From: Lewinellaceae bacterium | GTDB lineage: Bacteria > Bacteroidota > Bacteroidia > Chitinophagales > Saprospiraceae | Direction: 5' to 3' | DNA length: 36,166 nt | Assembly: GCA_024644235.1 (NCBI GenBank) | Contig: JAHELJ010000037.1 | Span: 1 to 36,166 of the forward strand | Shown: one piece after another, positions 25,438 to 34,463 of the stretch | Layout of the letters: each line of letters starts with the position of its first letter | Numbering within the stretch: position 1 is the stretch's first letter | Made by a program: the position numbers and the translations under genes | The notes under the pieces: model-generated | Databases searched by the model: none | What the model saw: only the letters and a program-made list of their open reading frames with translations | What the model was told of the DNA's origin: nothing

Positions 25438-26916
25438 ATGCTAGGCAACCAAATATTCTTCACTATTCTAGGCCCTTTGGTATTTGTAGTCATGCTTATA
25501 CTGGGAGCTCCGCCATCGATGTCGGCATCTGCTTATTTCGTCCTGGCAGCTACAACATGGATAGCACTTTGGTGGATTACTGAGGCGATTCCTATTCCTG
25601 TTACTTCACTGCTTCCGATGGTGCTCTACCCCCTTGGTGGAGTCATGTCGATAGAGCAAGCAGCTGAACCTTATTCCAGACCGATCATATATCTGTTCGT
25701 TGGAGGATTCCTAATAGCACTAGCTATGGAAAAGTGGAATCTGCATAAGCGAATTGCCTTGACCATAATTAGCATGGTAGGGACTAATATGAGGAGGGTG
25801 CTATTGGGATTTATGTTAGCTACTTGGTTTTTATCCATGTGGATAAGTAACACGGCTACTACAGTGATGATGTTGCCAATTGCCCTGTCTATCATCGTAC
25901 AGTTTAAAGAGTTTAACTCAAGAGCATCGAACCTGCTGGCTGGCGCTGACAACTTTGGTAAGGCTCTCGTGCTTGGCTTGGCATTCTCTTCGTCTGTAGG
26001 AGGAATCGCTACCTTGGTGGGAACTCCAACCAACCTGATTTTTGCTGAAAGTGTCCGGGATTTCTATGGAGTGGACATACCATTTGATCAATGGTTGATC
26101 GCTGGACTGCCTCTAGCCATTATCCTTCTAGCTGTACTTTATTGGCATTTGGCATATAATCATTTTGGGCTGAGTCGGGCGGAAGTCAAGGGCAGTAAAG
26201 AAGTAATATCAGGTGAATTAGATGCTTTAGGTAAGGTCAGCCGGGAAGAGAAATTGGTATTAATCGTATTTAGTTTGGTAGCAATTGCCTGGATCACTCG
26301 ACGGTATTTGATCACTCCTTTCTTTCCTCAGGTGAATGACATCAACATTGTATTGGTTGGTGCCGTCAGTCTCTTTCTAATCCCCGCCCGAGCTGATAGA
26401 AAAGATAGATTGATGGATTGGAAGACGGCATTGAAACTGCCCTGGGGTGTATTGCTATTGTTTGGAGGCGCATTTGGCGTGGCTGCAGGTTTCGAAATCT
26501 CAGGGCTTACATCGTGGATAGGAGATCAACTCGGCCTACTTAAGAATATTCCCTTTTGGGTAGTACTTCTTATCGTCGTTGCAGTGGTCAATTATCTCAC
26601 AGAGATCACCCAAAATATGGCCACCTGTACCTTGATGATGCCCATCATGGCAGCACTTTCTGTAGTACTCGATGTCCATCCCTTTGGACTAATGGCTGGC
26701 ACCTGTATCGCAGCATCGTGCGCTTTCATGCTTCCGGTTGCTACTGCACCGAATGCAGTAGTGTTTGGCAGCGATCTGATTTCCATCAAGGATATGGTAC
26801 GCGCCGGGTTTCTCATGAACATCATTTCCATCATAGTAATCACGCTCTTCATGAATTATGTTTTTCCCTTACTGTGGGGCATCGATCTTCAAGTCTTTCC
26901 CGAGATATTTAAATAA
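25438..26916 (+). CDS. DASS (SLC13) family sodium-coupled anion transporter
   Basis: This 492-residue polytopic membrane protein belongs to the divalent anion:sodium symporter family, with about eleven helices. Repeat 1 carries the substrate motif SNTATT (137-142) and GGIATLVGTPTNL sodium-site segment; repeat 2 has EITQNMAT, where the usual SNT is Q392-N393-M394, and later MLPVATAPNAVVFGS. Members carry di- or tricarboxylates or sulfate. The loss of the second SNT suggests a substrate other than a simple C4-dicarboxylate, or a relaxed site. The gene is 46 bp after the P450 and 26 bp before DUF429. I use ATG 25438 because an in-frame stop lies 15 codons upstream. Confidence 0.92.
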   Translation: MLGNQIFFTILGPLVFVVMLILGAPPSMSASAYFVLAATTWIALWWITEAIPIPVTSLLPMVLYPLGGVMSIEQAAEPYSRPIIYLFVGGFLIALAMEKWNLHKRIALTIISMVGTNMRRVLLGFMLATWFLSMWISNTATTVMMLPIALSIIVQFKEFNSRASNLLAGADNFGKALVLGLAFSSSVGGIATLVGTPTNLIFAESVRDFYGVDIPFDQWLIAGLPLAIILLAVLYWHLAYNHFGLSRAEVKGSKEVISGELDALGKVSREEKLVLIVFSLVAIAWITRRYLITPFFPQVNDINIVLVGAVSLFLIPARADRKDRLMDWKTALKLPWGVLLLFGGAFGVAAGFEISGLTSWIGDQLGLLKNIPFWVVLLIVVAVVNYLTEITQNMATCTLMMPIMAALSVVLDVHPFGLMAGTCIAASCAFMLPVATAPNAVVFGSDLISIKDMVRAGFLMNIISIIVITLFMNYVFPLLWGIDLQVFPEIFK

Positions 26917-26942
26917 CCGACCGGTCTAATTATCAATAATAG

Positions 26943-27527
26943 ATGACGATTACTCAAAATCTGGTTATGGGAATTGATTTTGGAGCAAAAAGGAGTGGAA
27001 AAACAGTAATTGCACTCAATTTTGATCGCTTTTTGCATTTTAAACAATGCAAAGCTGGGAAAGATGCTGATCAATTTCTCTTGGGAGAACTTAAGAACTT
27101 GAAACCGATTTGTATGGCTATTGATGCACCCCTTACTCTTCCTAGGGCCTATTTTGGCGAGGGCCACGACTACATGTACCGGCATGCGGACCGTCAACTT
27201 GCTGGAATGTCACCCATGTTCCTTGGTGGGCTAACAGCGAGGGCAGTCGCGATCAAAAACTGGGCGCTTGGAGAAGGTATTGATGTCATTGAGGCGTATC
27301 CTGCCGCCTTTCTGAAAAAGAGATTTCCGGATTTGCTCCCTTTTTATAAACAGAACCTGGCAAAATGTATTAAAACAATTCTGGAGAACTTTGCAGTAGA
27401 TCTCAAACAAAACCCTTCAAACTGGCATCAGTTTGATGCCTGGATCTGTTGGATCATAGCCAATTTGTATCGACAAGAGCTGGCTAGGTCGGCTGGTGAT
27501 CCATCAGAAGGGATGATTTATTACTAG
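26943..27527 (+). CDS. DUF429 family protein (RNase H-like fold)
   Basis: This 194-residue cytoplasmic protein is of normal DUF429 size. It starts with an acidic strand VMGIDFGAKRSGKTVIAL (D14 region), has a second AIDAPLTLPRAYF acidic motif (about 60-72), and a C-terminal EAYPAAFLKKRFPD and HQFDAWICWIIANL helix. These acidic residues are arranged as in RNase H-like nuclease domains, and DUF429 is predicted to be a nuclease of unknown target. It is 3 bp ahead of the photolyase gene, so the two are surely co-translated. A DNA-repair-linked nuclease role is suggested by that neighbour only. Confidence 0.88.
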   Translation: MTITQNLVMGIDFGAKRSGKTVIALNFDRFLHFKQCKAGKDADQFLLGELKNLKPICMAIDAPLTLPRAYFGEGHDYMYRHADRQLAGMSPMFLGGLTARAVAIKNWALGEGIDVIEAYPAAFLKKRFPDLLPFYKQNLAKCIKTILENFAVDLKQNPSNWHQFDAWICWIIANLYRQELARSAGDPSEGMIYY

Positions 27528-27530
27528 TAG

Positions 27531-29066
27531 ATGGCAAAGACCCTTAGACTTATCCTGGGTGATCAGTTGAATCCCAAACACTCCTGGTTCGAGGAGGTGT
27601 CTGATGATGTGATTTACATCATGATGGAGATGAGGCAGGAAACGGATTACGTTAAACACCACATCCAGAAACTGCTTGCTTTTTTCCATGCAATGCGATC
27701 CTTCCGCGACTACCTGGTTGACCAGGGGCATTCTGTGCATTATCTCCAGCTCTCTGATACCCGGAATACTCAATCTCTAACCCAGAATCTCAGAGATTTT
27801 CTGCAAAGCAGGGATATAGACCGACTGGAATATCAAGAGCCTGACGAATACCGGTTGGATCAACAACTTCTAAAGTTCGCTGAATCGATGACAGAAATGA
27901 AAATCAACATGGTATCCAGTGAACATTTCTTCACGACGAGATCGGAATTACAAGACCTCCTTCAAGGAAAAGGGGTTCTGATGGAAACATTCTACCGCAG
28001 CATGCGGAAAAAACATGAAGTCCTGATGGACGGTGACAAACCGCTTTTTGATCGATGGAATTTCGATCAGGAAAATAGAAAAGCATTTCCTAAAAAAGAG
28101 GAGGTGCCACCCATTTTTGGGTTTGATTACGATGTGTCTACAATATTCAAAATGATTAAAGATGAAGGAGTTGATTGTTTTGGTGAAGCCGAACCCACTC
28201 ACTTCTTATGGCCGAGAGACCGGGATGATTCCCTCCATTGGTTAAAACTTTTTCTGCAGAATGCCTTATCAAGCTTTGGAACGTATCAAGATGCCATGAC
28301 CGATCGGCATTGGTATCTATTTCATTCTCGTCTTTCCTTTAGCCTCAACAGCAAAATGCTGAATCCTTCTGAAGTGATTTCAGGTGCAATTGAAACTTGG
28401 GATAAGAATAGATCCGAAATCACTTTTTCCCAATTGGAAGGATTTGTGAGACAAATACTTGGCTGGCGCGAATTCATGCGTGGTATTTACTGGTGGAAAA
28501 TGCCTGAATACCAATCTGAGAATTTCTTCAATCATCAACAGCCTTTGCCAGATTTTTTCTGGACTGCAGAAACTAAAATGTACTGTGTAGCAAAATCAGT
28601 GGAACAATCACTGAAATATGCTTATGCGCATCACATACAGAGGTTGATGATTACCGGAAACTTTGCTTTACTGGCAGGAATTCATCCTGATGAAGTAGAT
28701 GCCTGGTATTTAGGAATTTACATTGATGCAATAGAATGGGTAGAGATCACCAATACCAGGGGCATGAGCCAGTTTGCCGACGGGGGTCTTATTGCCACAA
28801 AACCGTACGTTTCTTCAGCCAATTACATCAATAAGATGGGTGATTACTGTAGTAATTGCTCTTACGATCACAATAAGAAAACCGGAGATAATGCATGCCC
28901 CTTCAATAGTCTCTACTGGCACTTTCTTGATAAGCATCAACAGTTATTAAAAGACAACGCCCGGATGAAGTTGATGTACCGCCTATGGGATAAGAAGAAT
29001 GCTGAGGAAAAAGTCTCTCTTCTGGAACAGGCATCGATTTATTTGAACCAGGTAGATGAGCTCTAG
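27531..29066 (+). CDS. FeS-cluster photolyase-related protein (prokaryotic (6-4) photolyase type)
   Basis: This 511-residue protein is of the deoxyribodipyrimidine photolyase-related family (COG3046). The N-terminus has LRLILGDQLNPKHSWF, typical of the antenna-binding domain. Four cysteines at residues 352, 440, 443 and 456 have the spacing (88, 3, 13) of the 4Fe-4S ligands in Agrobacterium PhrB, and the FAD-binding segment with QLEGFVRQILGWREFMRGIY is present. PhrB-type enzymes repair (6-4) photoproducts with light. It follows DUF429 by 3 bp. The family is secure; whether this one is a (6-4) photolyase or cryptochrome-like sensor is not settled by sequence. Confidence 0.95.
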   Translation: MAKTLRLILGDQLNPKHSWFEEVSDDVIYIMMEMRQETDYVKHHIQKLLAFFHAMRSFRDYLVDQGHSVHYLQLSDTRNTQSLTQNLRDFLQSRDIDRLEYQEPDEYRLDQQLLKFAESMTEMKINMVSSEHFFTTRSELQDLLQGKGVLMETFYRSMRKKHEVLMDGDKPLFDRWNFDQENRKAFPKKEEVPPIFGFDYDVSTIFKMIKDEGVDCFGEAEPTHFLWPRDRDDSLHWLKLFLQNALSSFGTYQDAMTDRHWYLFHSRLSFSLNSKMLNPSEVISGAIETWDKNRSEITFSQLEGFVRQILGWREFMRGIYWWKMPEYQSENFFNHQQPLPDFFWTAETKMYCVAKSVEQSLKYAYAHHIQRLMITGNFALLAGIHPDEVDAWYLGIYIDAIEWVEITNTRGMSQFADGGLIATKPYVSSANYINKMGDYCSNCSYDHNKKTGDNACPFNSLYWHFLDKHQQLLKDNARMKLMYRLWDKKNAEEKVSLLEQASIYLNQVDEL

Positions 29067-29140
29067 TAGTCACAAGTAATCCAGATTCTTTACTTTCATC
29101 GCGTAAATGGAATCCCTTATATGTATGAAGATGAATAAGA

Positions 29141-30226
29141 ATGGATAAAGTCCAATTTGTCTATAGAGATAGTAAGTTGCCATCTGACCGATCGCATGTA
29201 GATCGAGTCAATGATGCTGCTAAACGCTTAGCCGCAAAATTGCGAAATGTGGATTTTCAATCCCTCAATATTTCAGATTACAGCAAGCGCTATAACAAGG
29301 ACAATTTCAGGAAGTTTCGATTCATCATCCAGGCAAACGCTTTCAACTTGTTGTGGACAATAGACACCCTTCAGAAAGATCCACAGAATATTTCATTACT
29401 TGATTATGGAGCCGGAACCGGATGGCTGACCTTCCTCGCAAAGGAAGCAGGAATTGGGAAGGTATACTACAGCGATATTTTTGCACCAGCTTGCAAAGAT
29501 GCCCGACTGGTCGCAGACGCTTTAAACATCAAACTGGATGGATACTTTGCCGGCGACTCTAAGGTTATTTGCAAGCATTTCCAAAAAGGTTTGAAGCTTG
29601 ACGCGTTGTTATCAAGAAATGTGATTGAGCACATTTACGATCTTAATGAGTTTTTTCAGGATTGTTCATCTTTGAAACCCCGGCCACTGTGCATGATGGC
29701 CACCACGGCCAACCTGGCCAATCCAATGGTTGCTGCCTATACTAAGCGATTGCAACGAAAAGCGGAATTCCAGGATCAGAAAACAAAATGGGGTTCAAAG
29801 CCGCGGGATGATAACAGAGCCTATCTGACGATCAGAGAAGAACTGATCAGCAAGAAATTTCCACAACTTCGAGCCGGTGAAATCCGAACTCTTGCCAAAA
29901 GGACCCGGGGTCTCATTGAACCTGATATCTACCAGGCAGTAACCAAGTACCTGCAAACAAACGAGCTACCCAAGAGCCCTGCAGGTAATAGAAACACTTG
30001 TGATCCGTTCACGGGCAATTGGACGGAGCGCCTTATTCCTCTCAAAACGTATGAAGAAATTGCCGGAAGATCAGGATATCAAGTGGATGTAATCAATGGA
30101 TTTTACAATACGGATTATTCACAAACATGGTTAAACATGATTACCCCTTGGATAAACCGAACAATCAAAAAGACAGGAAATAGCGGAAGATTTTTAGCTC
30201 CATTTATCATCCTCCGCTTCCGCTAG
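29141..30226 (+). CDS. SAM-dependent methyltransferase
   Basis: This 361-residue protein has a class I Rossmann methyltransferase core: motif I LLDYGAGTGWLTFLA (86-100), acidic YYSDIF at the end of strand 2, LDALLSRNVIEHIYDL as motif IV with the post-motif helix, and a long C-terminal part of about 150 residues without a familiar domain (contains KTYEEIAGRSGYQVDVINGF). The 'NVIEHIYDL' feature is common in small-molecule and sugar/lipid methyltransferases. It is cytoplasmic and 74 bp after the photolyase, the widest gap of the plus-strand run, so it may have its own promoter. Substrate unknown. Confidence 0.85.
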   Translation: MDKVQFVYRDSKLPSDRSHVDRVNDAAKRLAAKLRNVDFQSLNISDYSKRYNKDNFRKFRFIIQANAFNLLWTIDTLQKDPQNISLLDYGAGTGWLTFLAKEAGIGKVYYSDIFAPACKDARLVADALNIKLDGYFAGDSKVICKHFQKGLKLDALLSRNVIEHIYDLNEFFQDCSSLKPRPLCMMATTANLANPMVAAYTKRLQRKAEFQDQKTKWGSKPRDDNRAYLTIREELISKKFPQLRAGEIRTLAKRTRGLIEPDIYQAVTKYLQTNELPKSPAGNRNTCDPFTGNWTERLIPLKTYEEIAGRSGYQVDVINGFYNTDYSQTWLNMITPWINRTIKKTGNSGRFLAPFIILRFR

Positions 30227-30236
30227 TGATGCTTAG

Positions 30237-31538
30237 CTACCGCCTTAATCTATAAGGATTTCTATACTTTTTTCCCAATAGTTTGTTAGCCTCCTTGTTC
30301 TTGGCAAATTTTTCCTTCAATGGATCCCACCGAAGGGGTCGCCCGATTTGATATGCAATATTCGCAATGTTGCAAACTGAGGCTGATCGATGACCGGTTT
30401 CGGTATCACAGATGGGCTTGGATCTATTTTTGATTGCATCAATCCAATCTTGATAATGATCATCGCTATGATGAACTCTCTTTTCAGTTTCCTTTATTTC
30501 TGCAGTCACTATATTTTCAGGCTCTGATTCTAAAAAGCTACGGGAAATATCTAAGGTACCCTCGGTTCCCATGAATCTTACTGCCCACCCTCTCTCGAAG
30601 TCCTCGTGAACCATTTCAATTCCACTATCATATATCAATTTAAGACCGCGAGTTGCTCCCGGCTCACTGGGTGAAATAAGAAGTACAGGTCCGCTGTGAT
30701 CCATTTCCAATCCCCATTGCGCAATATCGAACATGTGTGCTCCCCAATCGCTGAGAATCCCCCCACCAAATTCAAGGTATGCGCGCCAATCGGCCCATCG
30801 GGTATCTGCAAGAGGTGGTGAGAGGTCGTGGTGGTATCCACGGTATCCAGCAGGCCCTATCCAGCGATCCCAATCCAGATAGTCAGGTACAGGCAGTTCT
30901 GGCAAATTGCACTTCACGCCGGGATCTCCCACGTTTACTACTACTCTCTTAATTTCGCCCAGATATCCATTTCTAACCAGTTCCACCGCATGACGAAAAT
31001 TCTTCCCGGATCTCTGCATGCTTCCGGTCTGAAGGACCCGCGAATATTTCTCTGCAGCTTGTACCATGCGACGGCCTTCGACTACGGTATGGGCCAATGG
31101 TTTTTCGCAAAAGACATCTTTGCCCGCCTTCATTGCCGTTATGCTTTGTATCGCATGCCAATGATCTGGCGTGGCAATCACAACGGCATCAATCGATGTA
31201 TCTTCTAATAACTCTTTGTAATCCAAGTATGTCTTGCAACTACTTGGTTGAGCCATTTCATCGTAATCAACTTTGACTTGATTTGCAAATTCAGCCAGCT
31301 TTTCACGATCAACATCACAAGCTGCAGTGATCTGCACTTCATCCATTTTGGCAAATCTACCGGCCAGGCCGCGACCTTGTTTGCCAGTCCCGATAAAGCC
31401 CAAAACGATCCGATCGGAGGGAGGAGTACCATGAGTTCCACCAAGCACAGCAGCTGGAACAATGCAAAAACCCAGCGAAGCACTCGCCGTACGCCGGATA
31501 AAAGTTCTACGCCGGATGGCGCCAATTGATTCTTTCAT
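30237..31538 (-). CDS. Gfo/Idh/MocA family oxidoreductase, Tat-exported
   Basis: This 433-residue protein has a twin-arginine signal (RRRTFIRRTASASLGFC) and a Rossmann NAD(P)-binding domain with GFIGTGKQGRG (47-57), the family CEKPLAHT motif (144-151), and a C-terminal alpha/beta domain with a YQDWIDAIKNR stretch typical of this family. Members oxidise or reduce sugars and inositols, and some act as NAD-dependent glycosidases (GH109-like). Export in folded form with bound cofactor fits a periplasmic sugar oxidoreductase. It is divergent from the PQQ dehydrogenase with 55 bp between starts, and converges with the methyltransferase gene with 10 bp between stops. Specificity unknown. Confidence 0.93.
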   Translation of the reverse strand: MKESIGAIRRRTFIRRTASASLGFCIVPAAVLGGTHGTPPSDRIVLGFIGTGKQGRGLAGRFAKMDEVQITAACDVDREKLAEFANQVKVDYDEMAQPSSCKTYLDYKELLEDTSIDAVVIATPDHWHAIQSITAMKAGKDVFCEKPLAHTVVEGRRMVQAAEKYSRVLQTGSMQRSGKNFRHAVELVRNGYLGEIKRVVVNVGDPGVKCNLPELPVPDYLDWDRWIGPAGYRGYHHDLSPPLADTRWADWRAYLEFGGGILSDWGAHMFDIAQWGLEMDHSGPVLLISPSEPGATRGLKLIYDSGIEMVHEDFERGWAVRFMGTEGTLDISRSFLESEPENIVTAEIKETEKRVHHSDDHYQDWIDAIKNRSKPICDTETGHRSASVCNIANIAYQIGRPLRWDPLKEKFAKNKEANKLLGKKYRNPYRLRR

Positions 31539-31593
31539 AAATCTAATCTCATTAAATGATCAGTGGCAGGAATTTACGAAATTAACGAGCCTT

Positions 31594-33723
31594 ATGAAGA
31601 TCCTCTTTCCCTGCCTGGTGAGTTTACTATTTATGCATTTGTTCCTAACTGGATGTCAGTCTGCTTTATCTGGAGATCGAGACTGGCCCCATTATTTAGG
31701 AGATCCGGGATCCAATCAGTTCAGCCAGCTAGATCAGATTACCAAAGACAATGTTCAGCAATTGGAGATCGCCTGGATATATCACAGTGGAGATGTAGAC
31801 ACCGCTGACCGGTCTCAGATCCAATGCAATCCATTGATCATTGATGGAATTTTGTATGGTACTTCTCCTATCCTTAAACTCTTTGCGCTCGACGCTGCCA
31901 CCGGTGATGAAATCTGGGTTTTTGATCCCTTTGAAGAAGACTATGATTTGTTTGGGATGGGGGTGAACAGGGGGTTGGCATTTTGGCAAAGCGATGATGA
32001 TCACAGGATCTTTTTCTCCGCAGGATCTTACCTGCATGCAGTGAATGCGGATATCGGCAAGCTCATCACCTCGTTTGGCGACGGTGGAAGGGTGGACCTC
32101 CATAAGGGCCTTGGTGAGGCTGCACAGGATTACTTTGTGACAGCGAATACCCCCGGGATCGTATTCAAAGATTTACTTATTGTAGGTACCAGAGTATCGG
32201 AGGCGATGGCAGCTGCTCCCGGACATATAAGAGCATTCGATGTGCAATCGGGAGAGATCAGGTGGATTTTTCATACGATCCCCGAAGAGGGTGATTTTGG
32301 TTATGATAGTTGGCCGAAAGAGACGATCGGCGAGATGGGAGGGGCAAATGCATGGAGTGGTTTGAGTGTGGATCATGATCGGGAGGTCGTTTATGTACCA
32401 ACAGGTTCAGCTGCGTATGATTTTTATGGAGGAGACAGGCATGGTGAAAACCTGTTTGCAAATTGCCTGATTGCTCTCAACGCCAATACGGGAGAACGCC
32501 TTTGGCACCATCAGATGGTGAGGCATGATCTATGGGACCGCGATTTGCCTGCTCCACCTAACCTGGTCACTGTGAGAAAAGACGGGAAAGCAGTAGACGC
32601 TGTGGCTCAGATCACCAAATCTGCCCACGTTTTCCTTTTTGATAGGGAAACCGGACAACCTCTATTTCCCATTGAAGAAATTCAAGTTCCAGCCAGTCAT
32701 TTACTCGAAGAGGCTACTTGGCCTACCCAGCCCATTCCGTCAAAACCACCGCCTTTTGCCAGGCAGACCTTTGAAGAGTCCGATATAACCACCAGAACTG
32801 ATTCTGCTCATGCCCATGTTCGCAGCATATGGCAGAATCTCCGCCGGGGAATTTTTGAACCGCCATCTGAAGAGGGCACAATCATCATTCCTGGTTTTGA
32901 TGGCGGCGGCGAATGGGGTGGAGCAGCGGTCGATCCTGACGGAATTATGTACGTCAATGCATCAGAAATGCCATGGATCATTCAGATGATCAAGTACGAG
33001 AAAGCTGATGACGGACTGCTTGCCACCCAAGGGAGGAATTTATACTCCACCTGGTGTCTCCTTTGTCATGGTAAAGACTTAAAGGGTGCCTCGATTCATA
33101 CAGTACCATCTCTTCAAGGTCTCAGCGACAGAAGAAGTAAGAAGGAAGTTTCTGAGTTAGTGAAGTCTGGTAAAGGAATGATGCCATCCTTTGCCCATTT
33201 GAATGATCAGGATATCGATGCGATCATTGCCTTTTTGTACAATTCGAACGAACCTGCTCCTGAGCGCTCTGCCGATGTAGACAACTCAATGGAATGGAAA
33301 TATCCTTATTATATGAATGGATACGTCCGCTTCAAAGACCATGAAGGGTATCCAGCCATAACACCACCCTGGGGCACACTCAATGCAATTGACCTAAACA
33401 AAGGCGAAATCAAATGGAAGGTGACATTGGGAAATCATCCAGGAATGGATGAAAGTAACCCGACCGGAGCTGAGGGTTATGGAGGGCCGGTAGTCACTGG
33501 TTCGGGATTGATTTTTATTGCAGCTACCTTGGATGAGAAGATCAGAGCATTTGATAAGGAGAATGGCAATATGCTTTGGGAAGCCTCACTTCCCGCGGCC
33601 GGCTATGCGACTCCTGCTACTTATGCAGTAGATGGGAGGCAATATATTGTCATAGCGTGCGGAGGAGGCAAGATAGGTACTAAGTCAGGAGATGCCTATG
33701 TAGCTTTTGCACTGCCCAACTAG
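31594..33723 (+). CDS. PQQ-type dehydrogenase with embedded cytochrome c domain, lipoprotein
   Basis: I start this at ATG 31594 (709 residues): the lipoprotein signal MKILFPCLVSLLFMHLFLTGC is then complete with Cys21, whereas a longer frame reading from 31462 would run over the divergent neighbour. Residues about 28-460 form quinoprotein beta-propeller blades (DWPHYLGDPGSNQFS, GEIRWIFHTIPEEGD, GERLWHHQMVRHDLWD). A cytochrome c domain is inserted at about 470-560 with heme motif CLLCH (488-492) and its MMPSF methionine region. Propeller blades then resume (about 575-705, ending PATYAVDGRQYIVIACGGG). Such proteins oxidise alcohols or sugars and pass electrons to heme. It converges with the subunit-3 gene. 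Substrate unknown. Confidence 0.92.
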   Translation: MKILFPCLVSLLFMHLFLTGCQSALSGDRDWPHYLGDPGSNQFSQLDQITKDNVQQLEIAWIYHSGDVDTADRSQIQCNPLIIDGILYGTSPILKLFALDAATGDEIWVFDPFEEDYDLFGMGVNRGLAFWQSDDDHRIFFSAGSYLHAVNADIGKLITSFGDGGRVDLHKGLGEAAQDYFVTANTPGIVFKDLLIVGTRVSEAMAAAPGHIRAFDVQSGEIRWIFHTIPEEGDFGYDSWPKETIGEMGGANAWSGLSVDHDREVVYVPTGSAAYDFYGGDRHGENLFANCLIALNANTGERLWHHQMVRHDLWDRDLPAPPNLVTVRKDGKAVDAVAQITKSAHVFLFDRETGQPLFPIEEIQVPASHLLEEATWPTQPIPSKPPPFARQTFEESDITTRTDSAHAHVRSIWQNLRRGIFEPPSEEGTIIIPGFDGGGEWGGAAVDPDGIMYVNASEMPWIIQMIKYEKADDGLLATQGRNLYSTWCLLCHGKDLKGASIHTVPSLQGLSDRRSKKEVSELVKSGKGMMPSFAHLNDQDIDAIIAFLYNSNEPAPERSADVDNSMEWKYPYYMNGYVRFKDHEGYPAITPPWGTLNAIDLNKGEIKWKVTLGNHPGMDESNPTGAEGYGGPVVTGSGLIFIAATLDEKIRAFDKENGNMLWEASLPAAGYATPATYAVDGRQYIVIACGGGKIGTKSGDAYVAFALPN

Positions 33724-33740
33724 TTGCGTAGCGCTAAATC

Positions 33741-34448
33741 CTAGCCAATGAGATTTCCCTCTTCATCCCATTGTGGCAGTTCGGCGCGTTTTTCCTGATC
33801 AACGCATTTAGCCAGCCATTCCGGCTCATAAGCCAGACCATGTTTTTCCAATACCTGCTCTGGCACGCCATCCCATACGTTGGGTACATTTCCTTTATAT
33901 CCCAAGGCATCGATTCCAATACGCGTGGTGTAAAAACCTGTCAGTGTCAGATTTCGCATCCGGTCAAAGAATTTCACACCCGGCTGCATATCCGGAGTTG
34001 CTGTGTCCGGGTAAGCAATGTCATCAATAATCTGAATTTGCTGGTCTTGCGAGGCATCCAAAAATGTCGCTCCGAAGCGATCAATGCTTTCATTGTCTAG
34101 CCACATGACACCTCCACGCAGAGGTAATTGATGGGTAGGGATATCTTTTGAAATAAATTCAATAAAGGCTGGAACTTCTGCATCTAGTGCGCCACCAGAC
34201 TGATCGTCTGCAGGTAAAATGATGTCACAGAGTACGGCAATTGTAGCTGCTTCGTGCTCGGTAAAAAATGTTTCAGACATCAGCCTCTGATCCCGTTCCT
34301 TTTCTGCAGGCAGCCTGCCGTATTCATTTGATTCCGTTACCGATCCATTTTCAGATTGGTCATCAGAGGTTTTACATCCCTGCATTACTACCCCTCCGGC
34401 GAGCGATCCAATCAATAGTGATTTTAGAGTTTCTCGTCTATCCATCAT
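33741..34448 (-). CDS. Gluconate 2-dehydrogenase subunit 3-like lipoprotein
   Basis: This 235-residue protein is of the gluconate 2-dehydrogenase subunit 3 family, with twin-arginine signal (MDRRETLKSLLIGSLAGG) and a lipobox cysteine (VMQGC). The mature part contains the typical FFTEHEAATIAVLCDIILPADDQSGGALDAEVPAFIEF start and a later VKFFDRMRNLTLTGFYTT segment. The subunit escorts or anchors the GMC flavoprotein and is needed for its export. It is 15 bp downstream of the GMC gene on the same strand, as usual. Together they oxidise sugars or sugar acids in the periplasm and pass electrons to cytochromes. Confidence 0.9.
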   Translation of the reverse strand: MMDRRETLKSLLIGSLAGGVVMQGCKTSDDQSENGSVTESNEYGRLPAEKERDQRLMSETFFTEHEAATIAVLCDIILPADDQSGGALDAEVPAFIEFISKDIPTHQLPLRGGVMWLDNESIDRFGATFLDASQDQQIQIIDDIAYPDTATPDMQPGVKFFDRMRNLTLTGFYTTRIGIDALGYKGNVPNVWDGVPEQVLEKHGLAYEPEWLAKCVDQEKRAELPQWDEEGNLIG

Positions 34449-34463
34449 TTTATTTTTGAACGA

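Noticed and set aside
31462-31593. Upstream extension of the PQQ dehydrogenase frame
   Set aside because: It would overlap the divergent oxidoreductase start, and the lipoprotein signal begins at ATG 31594.
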